NCBI RefSeq assembly: GCF_036090055.1
Contig: NZ_CP107970.1
Coordinates: 1,180,501-1,244,500 of the forward strand
Length of the DNA: 64,000 bases
Direction of reading: 5' to 3'
DNA from: Nocardioides sp. NBC_00368
GTDB taxonomy: Bacteria > Actinomycetota > Actinomycetes > Propionibacteriales > Nocardioidaceae
The translations under genes and the position numbers were made by a program. Shown here piece after piece: positions 1 through 8,552 of this stretch (its first letter is position 1; each line of letters opens with the position of its first letter). Under the pieces are notes generated by a model. It was not told the DNA's origin. It made no database searches and saw only the letters and a program-made list of their open reading frames with translations.

Positions 1-666
1 GCCGACGTCGCGGTCGTCTGGGCCCAGACCGACGAGGGGGAGAACGGCAAGGGCATCCGCGGGTTCGTGGTCCCGACCGACACGCCCGGCTTCTCCGCCC
101 CGGTGATCAAGCAGAAGCTCTCGCTGCGCGCCTCGGTCACCGGCGAGATCGTCCTGGACTCGGTCCGGCTGCCGGCCTCCGCCGCCTTCCCCGAGGTCAG
201 GGGTCTGAAGGGCCCGCTGTCCTGCCTCAACGAGGCTCGCTTCGGCATCGTCTTCGGCGCCGTCGGGGCAGCCCGTGACTGCCTCGAGGCCGCCATCGCG
301 TACGCCGCCTCCCGGGAGATCTACGACAAGCCCCTCGCGGGCTACCAGATCACCCAGACCAAGCTCGCCGACATGACCCTGGAGCTCGGCAAGTCGATGC
401 TCCTGGCGTTGCACCTGGGGCGCCTGAAGGACGAAGGCACCCTCCGCTCCGAGCAGATCTCGCTGGGCAAGCTCAACAACGTCCGCGAGGCCATCGCCAT
501 CGCCCGCGAGTGCCGCACCATCCTCGCCGCCGCCGGGGTTACGCTCGAGTACCCGATCCTGCGCCACGCCAACAACCTCGAGTCGGTCCTGACGTACGAG
601 GGCACCAGCGAGGTCCACCAGCTGATCATCGGGCAGGCGCTGACGGGGGAGTCCGCCTTCCGCTGA
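1..666 (+). CDS. acyl-CoA dehydrogenase (glutaryl-CoA dehydrogenase-like), 5' truncated
   Basis: C-terminal 221 residues of an acyl-CoA dehydrogenase; the start lies before the window. The frame is open from base 1 to the TGA at 664-666. The late motif YEGTSEVHQLIIGQALTG is the FAD/CoA-binding C-terminal signature of the family, and the GTSEVHQLIIG and AFR ending resembles glutaryl-CoA dehydrogenases (lysine/tryptophan degradation, glutaryl-CoA to crotonyl-CoA). The substrate is inferred: glutaryl-CoA is the best guess, but another short-chain acyl-CoA is possible. It converges on the hydrolase gene with a 21-nt gap. The N-terminal domain, which holds much of the substrate pocket, cannot be seen. 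Confidence 0.9.
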   Translation, partial: ADVAVVWAQTDEGENGKGIRGFVVPTDTPGFSAPVIKQKLSLRASVTGEIVLDSVRLPASAAFPEVRGLKGPLSCLNEARFGIVFGAVGAARDCLEAAIAYAASREIYDKPLAGYQITQTKLADMTLELGKSMLLALHLGRLKDEGTLRSEQISLGKLNNVREAIAIARECRTILAAAGVTLEYPILRHANNLESVLTYEGTSEVHQLIIGQALTGESAFR

Positions 667-687
667 CCCGGGCTCACGCGAGGCGCC

Positions 688-1530
688 TCAGTCAGGTCGC
701 GCAGGTGGGCTGTTCGGTGAAGAAGCTGGTGCCCCGGCGAGCATGAAGCCCAGGGTGAGGTGGGTGGTCGCGGTCGAGGTGGAGGCACGGGCATGACCCC
801 ACTTGTCGAAGAGGTGAGCCCGCCCGTCGGGTACGCCCTGCGCTGTGCGGTGGAAAAGCTCCGGGCTGTAGAAGGCGTCGCTGCGGCCGCCGACTACCAG
901 TGTGGGGGCCGTGATCTGCGACAGGTCGGCCTCGACGTCGAAGGCGTCCTCGGCATCGAGGGTGACGAGCAGGTCGGTCGGGTCGGCGGGGACCATCGGG
1001 CGGGCCGCCCAGCGCACGAGCGGGCCTGTCGGACGCCTCAGTGGCCGCGGAAGCATGCCCGTCATCATGGATGCCCACGCCGCGCGTGGCTCTCCGGCCC
1101 TGATCAGGCGTGCCATCTCTGCCTGCATCGCATGCCCGCGTGACCCCAGTCGGCACGCCGATGAGACCACTACGAGTCGGCGAACGAGGTCCGGCCGGTC
1201 GACGGCGAGCTGGAGCGCGACCGACCCGCCGGTGCTGGTGCCGTGCAGGAACACCGGCTCGCTGAGGTCGTGCGCGATCGCGTCGGCCAGATGGCCTGCG
1301 ATGTCGGACATCGACTGTCCTGGTCGCAGTCCTCGCCTGCGATTGACGACAAGCACGGTGAAGTCCTGGGCGAACGGGGTCGCGAAGGCTAGCGCCATCC
1401 GACGCTGCAGACCCGTGGGCACATCGTGCTCGGGGGTCAGACCCAGCACCGACACCAGCGGCGGTCCGTGGCCGATCCTCAGGTAGGGGATGTCGCCGTG
1501 GAGGAACCCGACCGACTCTCGTTCCTGCAT
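688..1530 (-). CDS. alpha/beta hydrolase
   Basis: 280-residue alpha/beta-hydrolase fold protein. The nucleophile elbow is GTSTGG around residue 97. A candidate acidic residue sits in GGRSDAFYSPE, and the late KWGHA supplies the catalytic His. The N-terminal HGDIPYLRIGHGPPLV is typical of soluble epoxide-hydrolase/esterase-like members. The substrate is unknown. The ATG at 1530 has an upstream GCGAGG. The stop of the upstream membrane-protein gene is one base away, so the two are probably one transcript. Confidence 0.85.
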   Translation of the reverse strand: MQERESVGFLHGDIPYLRIGHGPPLVSVLGLTPEHDVPTGLQRRMALAFATPFAQDFTVLVVNRRRGLRPGQSMSDIAGHLADAIAHDLSEPVFLHGTSTGGSVALQLAVDRPDLVRRLVVVSSACRLGSRGHAMQAEMARLIRAGEPRAAWASMMTGMLPRPLRRPTGPLVRWAARPMVPADPTDLLVTLDAEDAFDVEADLSQITAPTLVVGGRSDAFYSPELFHRTAQGVPDGRAHLFDKWGHARASTSTATTHLTLGFMLAGAPASSPNSPPARPD

Positions 1531-1531
1531 C

Positions 1532-2203
1532 TCACACCTCGCCTTCGCGGGCGCCCTCTCGATCGACTGTCAGCGCACCGGCCAGGGTGAGCACCAGTCC
1601 GCCGAAGGCGACCGGAGGCAGCAGTGCGGGCAGCCAGGTCGAGTCGACGCCGGCCAGCCACTGCAGCAGCACGACGCCGAGAAGGAGTGCCAGGAAGCTG
1701 CTCACGGTGAGCAGCAGTAGGGAGCGCCACGCAGAAGCCAGCGCGTGGCGAACACGGCCGGGCTTCCTGGGCCGGGTCCTCGGGTCTGCGCGGAGCAGAC
1801 CGATGGCCAGCACGAGGCCGACCAGTGGCGGTCCGAACCCACCGCCCACCACCAGCAGCAGAACGGAGAGGCCGAGCAGCCCCCAGCCGTCCCGGCGGTG
1901 AGGCCGGGCCCGTACCGCCCACCATCCCAGGGCAAGGGCGGTCACGACGCTGACCACACCGGCGATGCGCAGGTCGGGGATCAGGGTCATGGCCGGCTCA
2001 CCGTCCAACGGCTCGAAGGCTGCCACGTCCGGCCACGACTCGATCACCAGCCCATCGGCCGTCGAGGCGTCCTGGAGGAGCTCGCCCACCCCGTGCTCGA
2101 TCCCCGCCAGCGATGCCACCAGCCCGATGGTTGCGACGACGACGCGGACCGCCGAGGACGACGCTGTCTCGCGATCGAGAAGGGCGGGCTCGGTCCGGCT
2201 CAT
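1532..2203 (-). CDS. multi-pass membrane protein of unknown function
   Basis: 223 residues with about five or six hydrophobic segments (near residues 20-42, 75-95, 108-135, 160-185 and 190-212), separated by Arg-rich loops. The extracytoplasmic stretch after the first segment contains LIESWPDVAAF. I do not recognise a named family. It starts at the ATG at 2203 and ends one base before the hydrolase gene, so a two-gene operon is likely. The 148 bases between it and the DUF1772 gene show no clear gene or signal. Confidence 0.7.
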   Translation of the reverse strand: MSRTEPALLDRETASSSAVRVVVATIGLVASLAGIEHGVGELLQDASTADGLVIESWPDVAAFEPLDGEPAMTLIPDLRIAGVVSVVTALALGWWAVRARPHRRDGWGLLGLSVLLLVVGGGFGPPLVGLVLAIGLLRADPRTRPRKPGRVRHALASAWRSLLLLTVSSFLALLLGVVLLQWLAGVDSTWLPALLPPVAFGGLVLTLAGALTVDREGAREGEV

Positions 2204-2351
2204 GGCGTCGCGTCACCTCCAGGGTTCAGGATCCGACAGCCACAGCCTCGGTGCCGCCCGGCAACCCGAGGAAGGGGCAGAGGACCCGGGATGCCGGGAC
2301 ATGGTGCCTTCCCTTGCGGGTTCGGGGTCGAGGACGCGAGGCCGGGCGGGC

Positions 2352-2798
2352 TCAGACGAGGGCGGCGGCGAGCAGGGTGAAGGCGGCGATGATGACGGCG
2401 ACGCGGAGGTAGTGCCAGCGCTCCCAGCGGCTCAGCTGCGTCCTCCAGTCCTCGGGCCGGTTCTCGGGGGTCCAGGACTTGTTCCGGTTGTTGATCGGAA
2501 CGAGCAGCAGGACCGACATGACGACGCTGAGGATCAGAAGCGCGCCAGCAGTGATGACGAGGGCAGTGTCGTCGTGCTGCCACCCGGCGATGGCCCAGAT
2601 GATCACCAGCACGAGCGAGCCGATGTACCAGACCGGCATGACGGCGCCGAGCATCCGGCCGCCGTGAGCGTGACCGAGCTGGCTGCTGTCCTCGGGAAGT
2701 GCGTTGAGGATCCGGTTCATGACGAAGGCGACCGAGAACTCGACCCCCACCATGACGCCGACGACCACGGTGGTGACGACCTCGAGTGTGCTGAACAT
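2352..2798 (-). CDS. DUF1772-like membrane protein
   Basis: 148-residue membrane protein resembling DUF1772 (anthrone-oxygenase-like) proteins, with four membrane segments. It begins MFSTLEVVTTVVVGVMVGVE, has the early FAFVMNRILNALP-like stretch, and a central NNRNKSW loop. The reading frame stays open upstream, but the ATG at 2798 is preceded by GGAGGAGC and fixes the start. It is divergent from a TetR gene and shares with it the CTAGCAGTGCTAG operator cluster. It is therefore the likely target of that repressor. The chemical role is unknown. Confidence 0.8.
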   Translation of the reverse strand: MFSTLEVVTTVVVGVMVGVEFSVAFVMNRILNALPEDSSQLGHAHGGRMLGAVMPVWYIGSLVLVIIWAIAGWQHDDTALVITAGALLILSVVMSVLLLVPINNRNKSWTPENRPEDWRTQLSRWERWHYLRVAVIIAAFTLLAAALV

Positions 2799-2815
2799 GA
2801 TGCTCCTCCAAGAAG

Positions 2816-2879
2816 CTAGCAGTGCTAGAACGGAGTGCAACGCTAGCAGTGCTGCTGCTCGAATGTCTAGCAGTGCTAG
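2816..2879. promoter_or_regulatory. Triple TetR operator, CTAGCAGTGCTAG
   Basis: A 13-bp near-palindrome, CTAGCA-G-TGCTAG, occurs at 2816-2828 (perfect arms), 2843-2855 (last two bases differ) and 2867-2879 (perfect arms). The copies start 27 and 24 bp apart. They fill the gap between the DUF1772 gene and the TetR gene. The third copy overlaps TAGGAT, a plausible -10 for a nearly leaderless TetR transcript. Autorepression and repression of the divergent gene are inferred. Confidence 0.8.
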
Positions 2880-2889
2880 GATTCGGGTC

Positions 2890-3468
2890 ATGTCCGTACA
2901 GGAGCGCAAGCAGCGCGAGCGAGCAGACCGTGAGCGCCTGATCGTGGCGACGGCCCGTGAGCTGGCCGAGGAGCAGGGCTGGGATGCGGTGACCACGCGC
3001 CGGCTCGCCGAGCGCATCGAATACAGCCAGCCCGTCCTCTACAGCCACTTCCGCGGCAAGCGGGAGATCATCGGCGCCGTGGCCCTCGAGGGGGCTTCCG
3101 AGATGGCCGTGGCGATGCGGGCCGCGACGGCCGCCGCGAAGACCCCGCGCGAGCGGGTCGCCGCGCTGGGTCGTGCCTACCTCGACTTCGCCGACCGCAA
3201 CCCCGCGGTCTACGACGCCCTGTTCCAGCTCGACGGCGGCCTGGCGTACGCGCAGGAGGACACCCCGGAGCAGCTGAAGGGCGCCTTCGCGGCGCTGATG
3301 GAGACCCTGGGCGAGGTCGCCGGAGAGGGCGTCGCCCCGGGGCTGTTCACCGAGGTGTTCTGGGCGTCACTGCACGGGATCGCGACCCTGACCCGGTCGA
3401 GGCGGTTGCTGCCCGAGGACGCCGAGCAGAGGCTCGAGCTTTTGGTCGACCGCCTCGCCGTGCTCTGA
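2890..3468 (+). CDS. TetR family transcriptional regulator
   Basis: 192 residues. The N-terminal helix-turn-helix is clear (ARELAEEQGWDAVTTRRLAE, then YSQPVLYSHFRGKREI), followed by a ligand-binding domain with FWASLHGIATLTR near the C-terminus. The ATG at 2890 directly follows the operator cluster. There is no Shine-Dalgarno, so a leaderless transcript is likely. An upstream in-frame ATG at 2704 lies inside the divergent gene and is rejected. The ligand is unknown. The regulated partner is most likely the DUF1772 gene. Confidence 0.92.
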   Translation: MSVQERKQRERADRERLIVATARELAEEQGWDAVTTRRLAERIEYSQPVLYSHFRGKREIIGAVALEGASEMAVAMRAATAAAKTPRERVAALGRAYLDFADRNPAVYDALFQLDGGLAYAQEDTPEQLKGAFAALMETLGEVAGEGVAPGLFTEVFWASLHGIATLTRSRRLLPEDAEQRLELLVDRLAVL

Positions 3469-3489
3469 GGCGCTTGATCGCCGAGAGGT

Positions 3490-6400
3490 TCAGAGATCCT
3501 CGGTCAGCATGCTGAACTCGTTGTCGCCCGGGCACGACCAACCGACGGTCCACGTCGCTTCCTTCCGGTGCCACATCGAGGCCTCGGTCAGATCTCCTCG
3601 CAGGTGAGCGAGGACGCCCAGTCCGTGCATCGCCGGAGCGTAGAGGGCGTGGATCGACAGTGCCCGTTCGAACCACTCCTGCGCGGCGGCGCTGTCTCCC
3701 CGCAGCCCGGCCAGCATTCCGAGGCCCGTCATCGGGCACGGGGTGGCGGGATTCATCTCGATCGCGTCTCGGTAGTAGGCCTCGGCGGCTTCGAGATCGC
3801 CGGCGACGGCTTCCAGCACGCCGAGGTTGTTCAGAGCCGTGTCATCGCGTGCGTCGACGGTGAGCGCCTGCCGATATCGCGTCCGGGCCAGCAACACGTC
3901 CCCGGAACGGCGTGCGTTGACTCCGCTGCAGCACAGGGCCCATGCGCTGCGCGGATTGGCCTTCAGGGCCAGGTGGTACGTCTCGGCGGCCCGTTCGGAC
4001 TGTCCCATGGCCTCGGCGAGGCGGCCCAGATAGACCAACGGCTCGGCTGAAGCGGGACTCGTTGCTCGTGCCTGCTCGAACCATCGGCGCGCGCGCTCGG
4101 CGTCCCCCTCGCGAAGCGTTAGATCTCCGAGCTGTGTGATCACCCATCTGTAGCTGGAGTCTGCTTCTAGGGCGCGCTCGTACCAGCCCCGAGCTTCGTC
4201 GACGTCACCGCTGTTTTCCGCAAGCAGGCCGCATCCGGCGAGGGACGGAGCGTAACCGGGATCGGTCGCGATGGCCTTCCGGTACCACGCCGTCGCCTCG
4301 ACGGGTTGGCCAGTTGTTCGCGACAGATCACCCAGGTGATCAAGGGCGAAGGCAGATTCCGGGTCGGCGTCCAGCGCCCGCAAATACCGTGAACGGGCCT
4401 CTTCGACGTCGCCGCGGTCTTCGGCGATCTCCCCGAGCATCGTCAGCGCCCAGGCGAACTTCGGATCAGTGTCGAACGCTTTCTGATACCACGCCTCCGC
4501 GCCGTCGGCGTCGCCGGACTCCTGGGCAAGCAATCCGAGCTGAGCCATGGCAAGGGTGTATTCGGCTTCGGCTTCGAGTGCATATAGGTACCACTTCTTG
4601 GCCTCGACTCTCTGGCCGCGGCGTCGAGCGAGACTCCCAAGTAGGGCCATGACCCACGCATTTTCTGGATCGGCAGCGAGCGCCTTTTCGTGCCAGGTAC
4701 GTGCGGAATCATCATCGCCCGCGTCCTCGGCAAGTAGACCCAGACCGGCCATGGAGTACGCGTAACCGGGGTCGACGACGAGGGCTCGCTGATACCAATC
4801 CTCGGCCTCTGCGGCGTTGCCGTTGTTGCGCGCGAGGTTCCCTAGACAGTCCATGGCAAACGCGTTCTCGGAATCGACCTCCACGGCGTTCTCGTACCAG
4901 GAGCGTGCTTCGTCGGCCCGGCCCGCCTGCTCGGCCAAGGACCCCATCCGCGTCATCACCCAGGCGTAGGTCGGATCGATCTCTAACGCCTTCTCGTACC
5001 ATGAGCGTGCATCATCGATGGCGCCTGCCTCAGCATCCAGGAGGCCGAGCTGGGCCATCGCCCAAACGTACGTCGGATCGGCCTCCAGAGCCTGCATGCA
5101 CCACGAGCGCTCCTCGATGGAGTCACCTGCATCCCGGGCAAGCATGGCTTGTCCGGCGTGGGCGATGACGTACGTGCGATCTAGGTCGAGCGCCTTGGTG
5201 TACCACTCCTTCGCTTCAGCGGGCCTGTGGTTGGTTCGAGCGAGGTCTCCGAGATCGACCATGAGCCAGGCGTAGGTCCCGCCTGCTTCCAGCGCCTTCT
5301 CGTACCACTCGCGCGCGCCATCGACGTCACCTGACTCTTCGGCAAGTGAGCCGAGCTGTGCCATCGCCCAGGCATAACTCGGGTCGGAATCCAGTGCCTT
5401 CTGGTACCAGCTACGCGCTTCGTCGGTATCGCCAGCGTCCTCGGCGAGGAGGCCGAGGCCGGCCAGCGAAAACTCGTACGTCGGGTCGATCTCGAGCGCC
5501 CGGCGGTACCAGCGCTCCGCGTCTGCGACGTTGCCCGCCTCACGCTCGAGGTCCCCCAGGTCGTCCATCGCCTCAGCGCTTCTGGGGGCGACGGCAAGTG
5601 CCCGCTCGAACCACGAACGAGCGGATCTCGCATCCTTTCGCCGCTGAGCCACACGCCCCATCGCTCCCATGGCGTTGGCGTCGGTCGGGTCAACACGCAG
5701 CGCATGCGTGCACCAACGCTCGGCCGCGTCGAGGTCTCCGGAGTCAAGAGCAAGCGAGCCGAGACTCAGCGGTGCCTTGAGATAGGTCGGGTCCGCCTTC
5801 ATGGCCTTGCGATACCAGCGCTCTGCCTCGGCGGTGTTCCCGGCCCGGTTCTCGAGTCTGCCGATTCCATCCATCGCCCGTGCATGCTTGGGGTCGGCCT
5901 CCAGTGCGCGCTCGTACCATTGGCGTGCGCCCTCCGGATCATCGTTGAATCCCGCAACGGCCCCCAGTCCCGCCAATGCTCTCGCATGACCAGGGTCTTG
6001 TGCGACGGCGTTGTCGTACCAGCTCTTTGCCGATACGAAGTCACGGTCATCTGCATAGAGATCGCCGAGCACGGCCATTCCCGTCGCGCTACCTCGTCGA
6101 GCTGCGGTTTCCGCGGTCAGTCGGGCCCGTGCCGTGTCGTGTCGGGCATAGAGGGTCTGGGCGATCGATCCGGCCGCCCGCGGAGATGTTGTATCCACGA
6201 TGACCTGCAGCCGAGACGGAGCAAGGTCAGCGCCGGACGAGGCGCGCTGGAGGAGCATGTCCGAGACGGTGTAGCCGCCGACCCGCGGCTCGAGCAGGCT
6301 GATCGACCCACTCGCGGGAGGACGTACGCCGTTAACCGACTCCGTGGCCCAGGCGATGCCGGTGTCCAGCCAGTCGTCGCTCACGGCGTCAGGCGGATCC

Positions 6401-7524
6401 GGCGTCAGCGCAGCCTGCTGGGCGGGAGTGAGCGATTCCCACGCCAGGGCCCTGATCACACCGAGCGGCACCGGGACCGGGTGCTCTGCGCGGAGCGCGT
6501 CCAGACAGGCCTGCACCACAGCCGTGCCATAGGTGCTGCCGCCGAGATCGAGCTTCCTGAACAGCGCGGGCGCCGCGGCCAGCACCTGGGTCATCGGCAG
6601 GTTGCCCGTGTAACCGGCGGCTTCCGCGAGCCGTGAGTCGGCGAGGCCCAGGCCGGCAGCGGCCTGCTTCTCGGACTCGGTGAAGTCATCAGGCATCGTG
6701 ATGACCTTCGCCTGATGGGTGAGGATCTCCCGGGCGTCGAAGGTCCGATCGGAACGCGCCTCTTCGCCGTCCGCCGGGAGGCGAACCAGTTCGTCGTAGA
6801 TCTCCGGCCAGATGGTCCCGACGATCATCACCGGAGCCTTGCCGTTGAGGAGTCGTCGGACATCCGCGAGCCGGAGGCGTTCCGGTCCGAGGAAGCGCTT
6901 GATCTCATCGAGCCATACGACTGTCTCGCCGAGGCTGCTCCCGTCCGCCAGTACGCCGGCGAGCTGGTCGTAGTCGGACGGAGCGAAGAGGCGCCAGCTC
7001 GGTGCGGTCGACTTGAGGCTCTCCCACAGGCTCCGCGACTTTCCGCGCCCGGACCGTCCGTGAACGATGACGAGTCCGCCTCGCTGCTTCGCCTGGGTCA
7101 GGGCGTTGCGCAGCTGGGCATCGACTTCCCTCGCGACATACGTCGGGAGCGTTTCGGAGAGGTCTGGATCCGTGTCCCCGCTAGCGGTGAGAGCGATCGC
7201 CGGATGAACGCCGAGGTCCCGTACCACCGTGTCATCGGCGATCTCCTTGACCTGCGGGAACTTGCGGGCGGAACCGTGGTACCCCTCCCGGCTCTTGATC
7301 TGGGACTCGCGCTTGGTCTGCGCGATGTCTTCGGCTCGCCTGATCCGGCCGCCCAGAACCTCCTGGGCGAGACCGAAGACGATCGCGCCAGCGCCGAGAA
7401 GCGCGGGTACGACCCAACCTTCGACGCCGAGCTCACCTCGAGCAGCGACGATCCCGGAGATCACCATCGCGACGATCCCGAAACCCACGAGGGCCAGCCA
7501 TGGCGACCTGAAGTTCACGATCAC
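3490..7524 (-). CDS. Large NTPase-TPR protein with N-terminal membrane anchor
   Basis: 1,344 residues. Two hydrophobic segments lie at about residues 9-28 and 37-57. A P-loop NTPase follows, with Walker A GRSGRGKS near residue 158 and Walker B ETVVWLDEI near residue 203. From about residue 480 to the end there are some 24-25 TPR units of exactly 34 residues with the core LG-LA-x3-G-x4-A-x2-WY-x-KAL-x-DP-x-Y. The NTPase resembles a broad actinobacterial STAND-like group often found with repeat domains; this is from memory. The start is placed at GTG 7524 (alternative GTG 7518), because the membrane segment needs it and the further upstream reading is shadow of the oxygenase gene. The TPRs show a five-unit super-period. 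A signalling or defence role is possible but unproven. Confidence 0.85.
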   Translation of the reverse strand: MIVNFRSPWLALVGFGIVAMVISGIVAARGELGVEGWVVPALLGAGAIVFGLAQEVLGGRIRRAEDIAQTKRESQIKSREGYHGSARKFPQVKEIADDTVVRDLGVHPAIALTASGDTDPDLSETLPTYVAREVDAQLRNALTQAKQRGGLVIVHGRSGRGKSRSLWESLKSTAPSWRLFAPSDYDQLAGVLADGSSLGETVVWLDEIKRFLGPERLRLADVRRLLNGKAPVMIVGTIWPEIYDELVRLPADGEEARSDRTFDAREILTHQAKVITMPDDFTESEKQAAAGLGLADSRLAEAAGYTGNLPMTQVLAAAPALFRKLDLGGSTYGTAVVQACLDALRAEHPVPVPLGVIRALAWESLTPAQQAALTPDPPDAVSDDWLDTGIAWATESVNGVRPPASGSISLLEPRVGGYTVSDMLLQRASSGADLAPSRLQVIVDTTSPRAAGSIAQTLYARHDTARARLTAETAARRGSATGMAVLGDLYADDRDFVSAKSWYDNAVAQDPGHARALAGLGAVAGFNDDPEGARQWYERALEADPKHARAMDGIGRLENRAGNTAEAERWYRKAMKADPTYLKAPLSLGSLALDSGDLDAAERWCTHALRVDPTDANAMGAMGRVAQRRKDARSARSWFERALAVAPRSAEAMDDLGDLEREAGNVADAERWYRRALEIDPTYEFSLAGLGLLAEDAGDTDEARSWYQKALDSDPSYAWAMAQLGSLAEESGDVDGAREWYEKALEAGGTYAWLMVDLGDLARTNHRPAEAKEWYTKALDLDRTYVIAHAGQAMLARDAGDSIEERSWCMQALEADPTYVWAMAQLGLLDAEAGAIDDARSWYEKALEIDPTYAWVMTRMGSLAEQAGRADEARSWYENAVEVDSENAFAMDCLGNLARNNGNAAEAEDWYQRALVVDPGYAYSMAGLGLLAEDAGDDDSARTWHEKALAADPENAWVMALLGSLARRRGQRVEAKKWYLYALEAEAEYTLAMAQLGLLAQESGDADGAEAWYQKAFDTDPKFAWALTMLGEIAEDRGDVEEARSRYLRALDADPESAFALDHLGDLSRTTGQPVEATAWYRKAIATDPGYAPSLAGCGLLAENSGDVDEARGWYERALEADSSYRWVITQLGDLTLREGDAERARRWFEQARATSPASAEPLVYLGRLAEAMGQSERAAETYHLALKANPRSAWALCCSGVNARRSGDVLLARTRYRQALTVDARDDTALNNLGVLEAVAGDLEAAEAYYRDAIEMNPATPCPMTGLGMLAGLRGDSAAAQEWFERALSIHALYAPAMHGLGVLAHLRGDLTEASMWHRKEATWTVGWSCPGDNEFSMLTEDL

Positions 7525-7604
7525 ATGCTGGCAAGGTTGGTGACGAGCCCGCAACAGAACTTCGGCGCCGACGCCGGCAGGATCCTCGAAACCGGCTCGC
7601 CAGG

Positions 7605-8492
7605 TCAGTCGCGGGGCACCAGGAAGGACGCGCGCCAGAGTTTGCGGTCCTTCTCCGAGACCATCCCGTGCTCGGTGAGGTAGGGCATCATCTTCTCGCC
7701 CATCCAGGCCAGGGTGGCGCGGTAGTGCTCGTTGCCGAGCGCCTCGCGCCGTGCGGCCATCGGGTCGAGGCCGACGGCCGCGTAGCAGTCCGGGTGGACC
7801 AGCGAGCGAGCCATCACGTAGGCCGAGCGGGCGGTGAGGTTCTGGTGGAGTCGGAGCTGCGTACGCCCGATCTTCTGCGACATCGCCGCGGCGAGCTCCT
7901 CGCGGGCGAAGGTGACGTGGCGGGCCTCCTCGGTGACGTGGATGCGGGAGGCCATCCGGGTCAGCGGCTGGCAGCGCTCGTCCTTCATCAGCTCGCGCTG
8001 CCACCGGTCGAGCGGCTCCTCGCCGACGAGGGTCGCGGAGAAGACGCTGGGCCCGTGCAGCAGCGGAGCGAACTTGCCGATACGCAGGACGGCGGGGCGG
8101 GGGCCGTACGCCGGTGCGCCCATCGCCGCGATCGCGCGGCCGAACATCACCGAATGACGGGTCTCGTCGCCGATCTCGGTCAGCGCGTACTGCGTGCGCG
8201 CGGTGCGTGGGTCGGCTCCGTAGACCTCACGGAGCAGCAGCTGCATGAGCAGCACCTCGAACCACAGTCCCACGCTCATGATGCTGGCGACCTCGTGCCG
8301 GGAGAGCTCGATCTGCTGCTCCTGGCTGAGCCGGTCCCACATCGGGGTGCCGTAGAGGGAGACCCGCTCGGGCTGCATCCACCACAGGCCCTCGACGGGC
8401 GCGGCGTCCCAGTCGAGATCGACCTCGGGGTCGTAGGACTGACGCGCGGTCGAGCGCAGAAGCCGGTCGGAGGTCGGGTCGGCGATGGTCAT
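7605..8492 (-). CDS. AurF-like diiron oxygenase
   Basis: 295 residues, ferritin-like helical protein of the AurF (p-aminobenzoate N-oxygenase) family. Two Glu-x2-His-type metal motifs are visible, EIGDETRHSVMFG and EEARHVTFAREE, with further Glu residues at ELSRHEVASI and WFEVLL that could complete the diiron site. Known members oxidise arylamines or other substrates; the substrate here is unknown. The gene is divergent from a TetR gene and shares with it an inverted-repeat operator at 8507-8537. Expression is therefore probably inducible. Confidence 0.88.
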   Translation of the reverse strand: MTIADPTSDRLLRSTARQSYDPEVDLDWDAAPVEGLWWMQPERVSLYGTPMWDRLSQEQQIELSRHEVASIMSVGLWFEVLLMQLLLREVYGADPRTARTQYALTEIGDETRHSVMFGRAIAAMGAPAYGPRPAVLRIGKFAPLLHGPSVFSATLVGEEPLDRWQRELMKDERCQPLTRMASRIHVTEEARHVTFAREELAAAMSQKIGRTQLRLHQNLTARSAYVMARSLVHPDCYAAVGLDPMAARREALGNEHYRATLAWMGEKMMPYLTEHGMVSEKDRKLWRASFLVPRD

Positions 8493-8506
8493 TCTTCTCC
8501 AAACTG

Positions 8507-8537
8507 AACTACGTGTTACCGAGAGTTACGGGTAGTT
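8507..8537. promoter_or_regulatory. Inverted-repeat operator between oxygenase and TetR genes
   Basis: Arms AACTACGTGTTAC (8507-8519) and GTTACGGGTAGTT (8525-8537) form an imperfect inverted repeat with a 5-bp spacer; 10 of 13 positions pair. It sits in the 60-bp divergent gap. TAGAGT at 8539-8544 could be the TetR-gene -10. A TetR dimer site is the simplest reading. Confidence 0.65.
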
Positions 8538-8552
8538 GCTAGAGTGCAGGAC

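Noticed and set aside
4044..5574. Repeats at this position as a CRISPR or DNA-level satellite
   Set aside because: The 102-bp periodicity comes from translated 34-residue TPR units with diverged codons, not from identical DNA repeats with spacers.
7525..8004. A 160-residue N-terminal extension of the NTPase-TPR protein
   Set aside because: The stretch is Arg/Pro/Gly-rich, lies antisense-free but within the AurF-like gene in another frame, and precedes a natural N-terminal membrane segment at GTG 7524.
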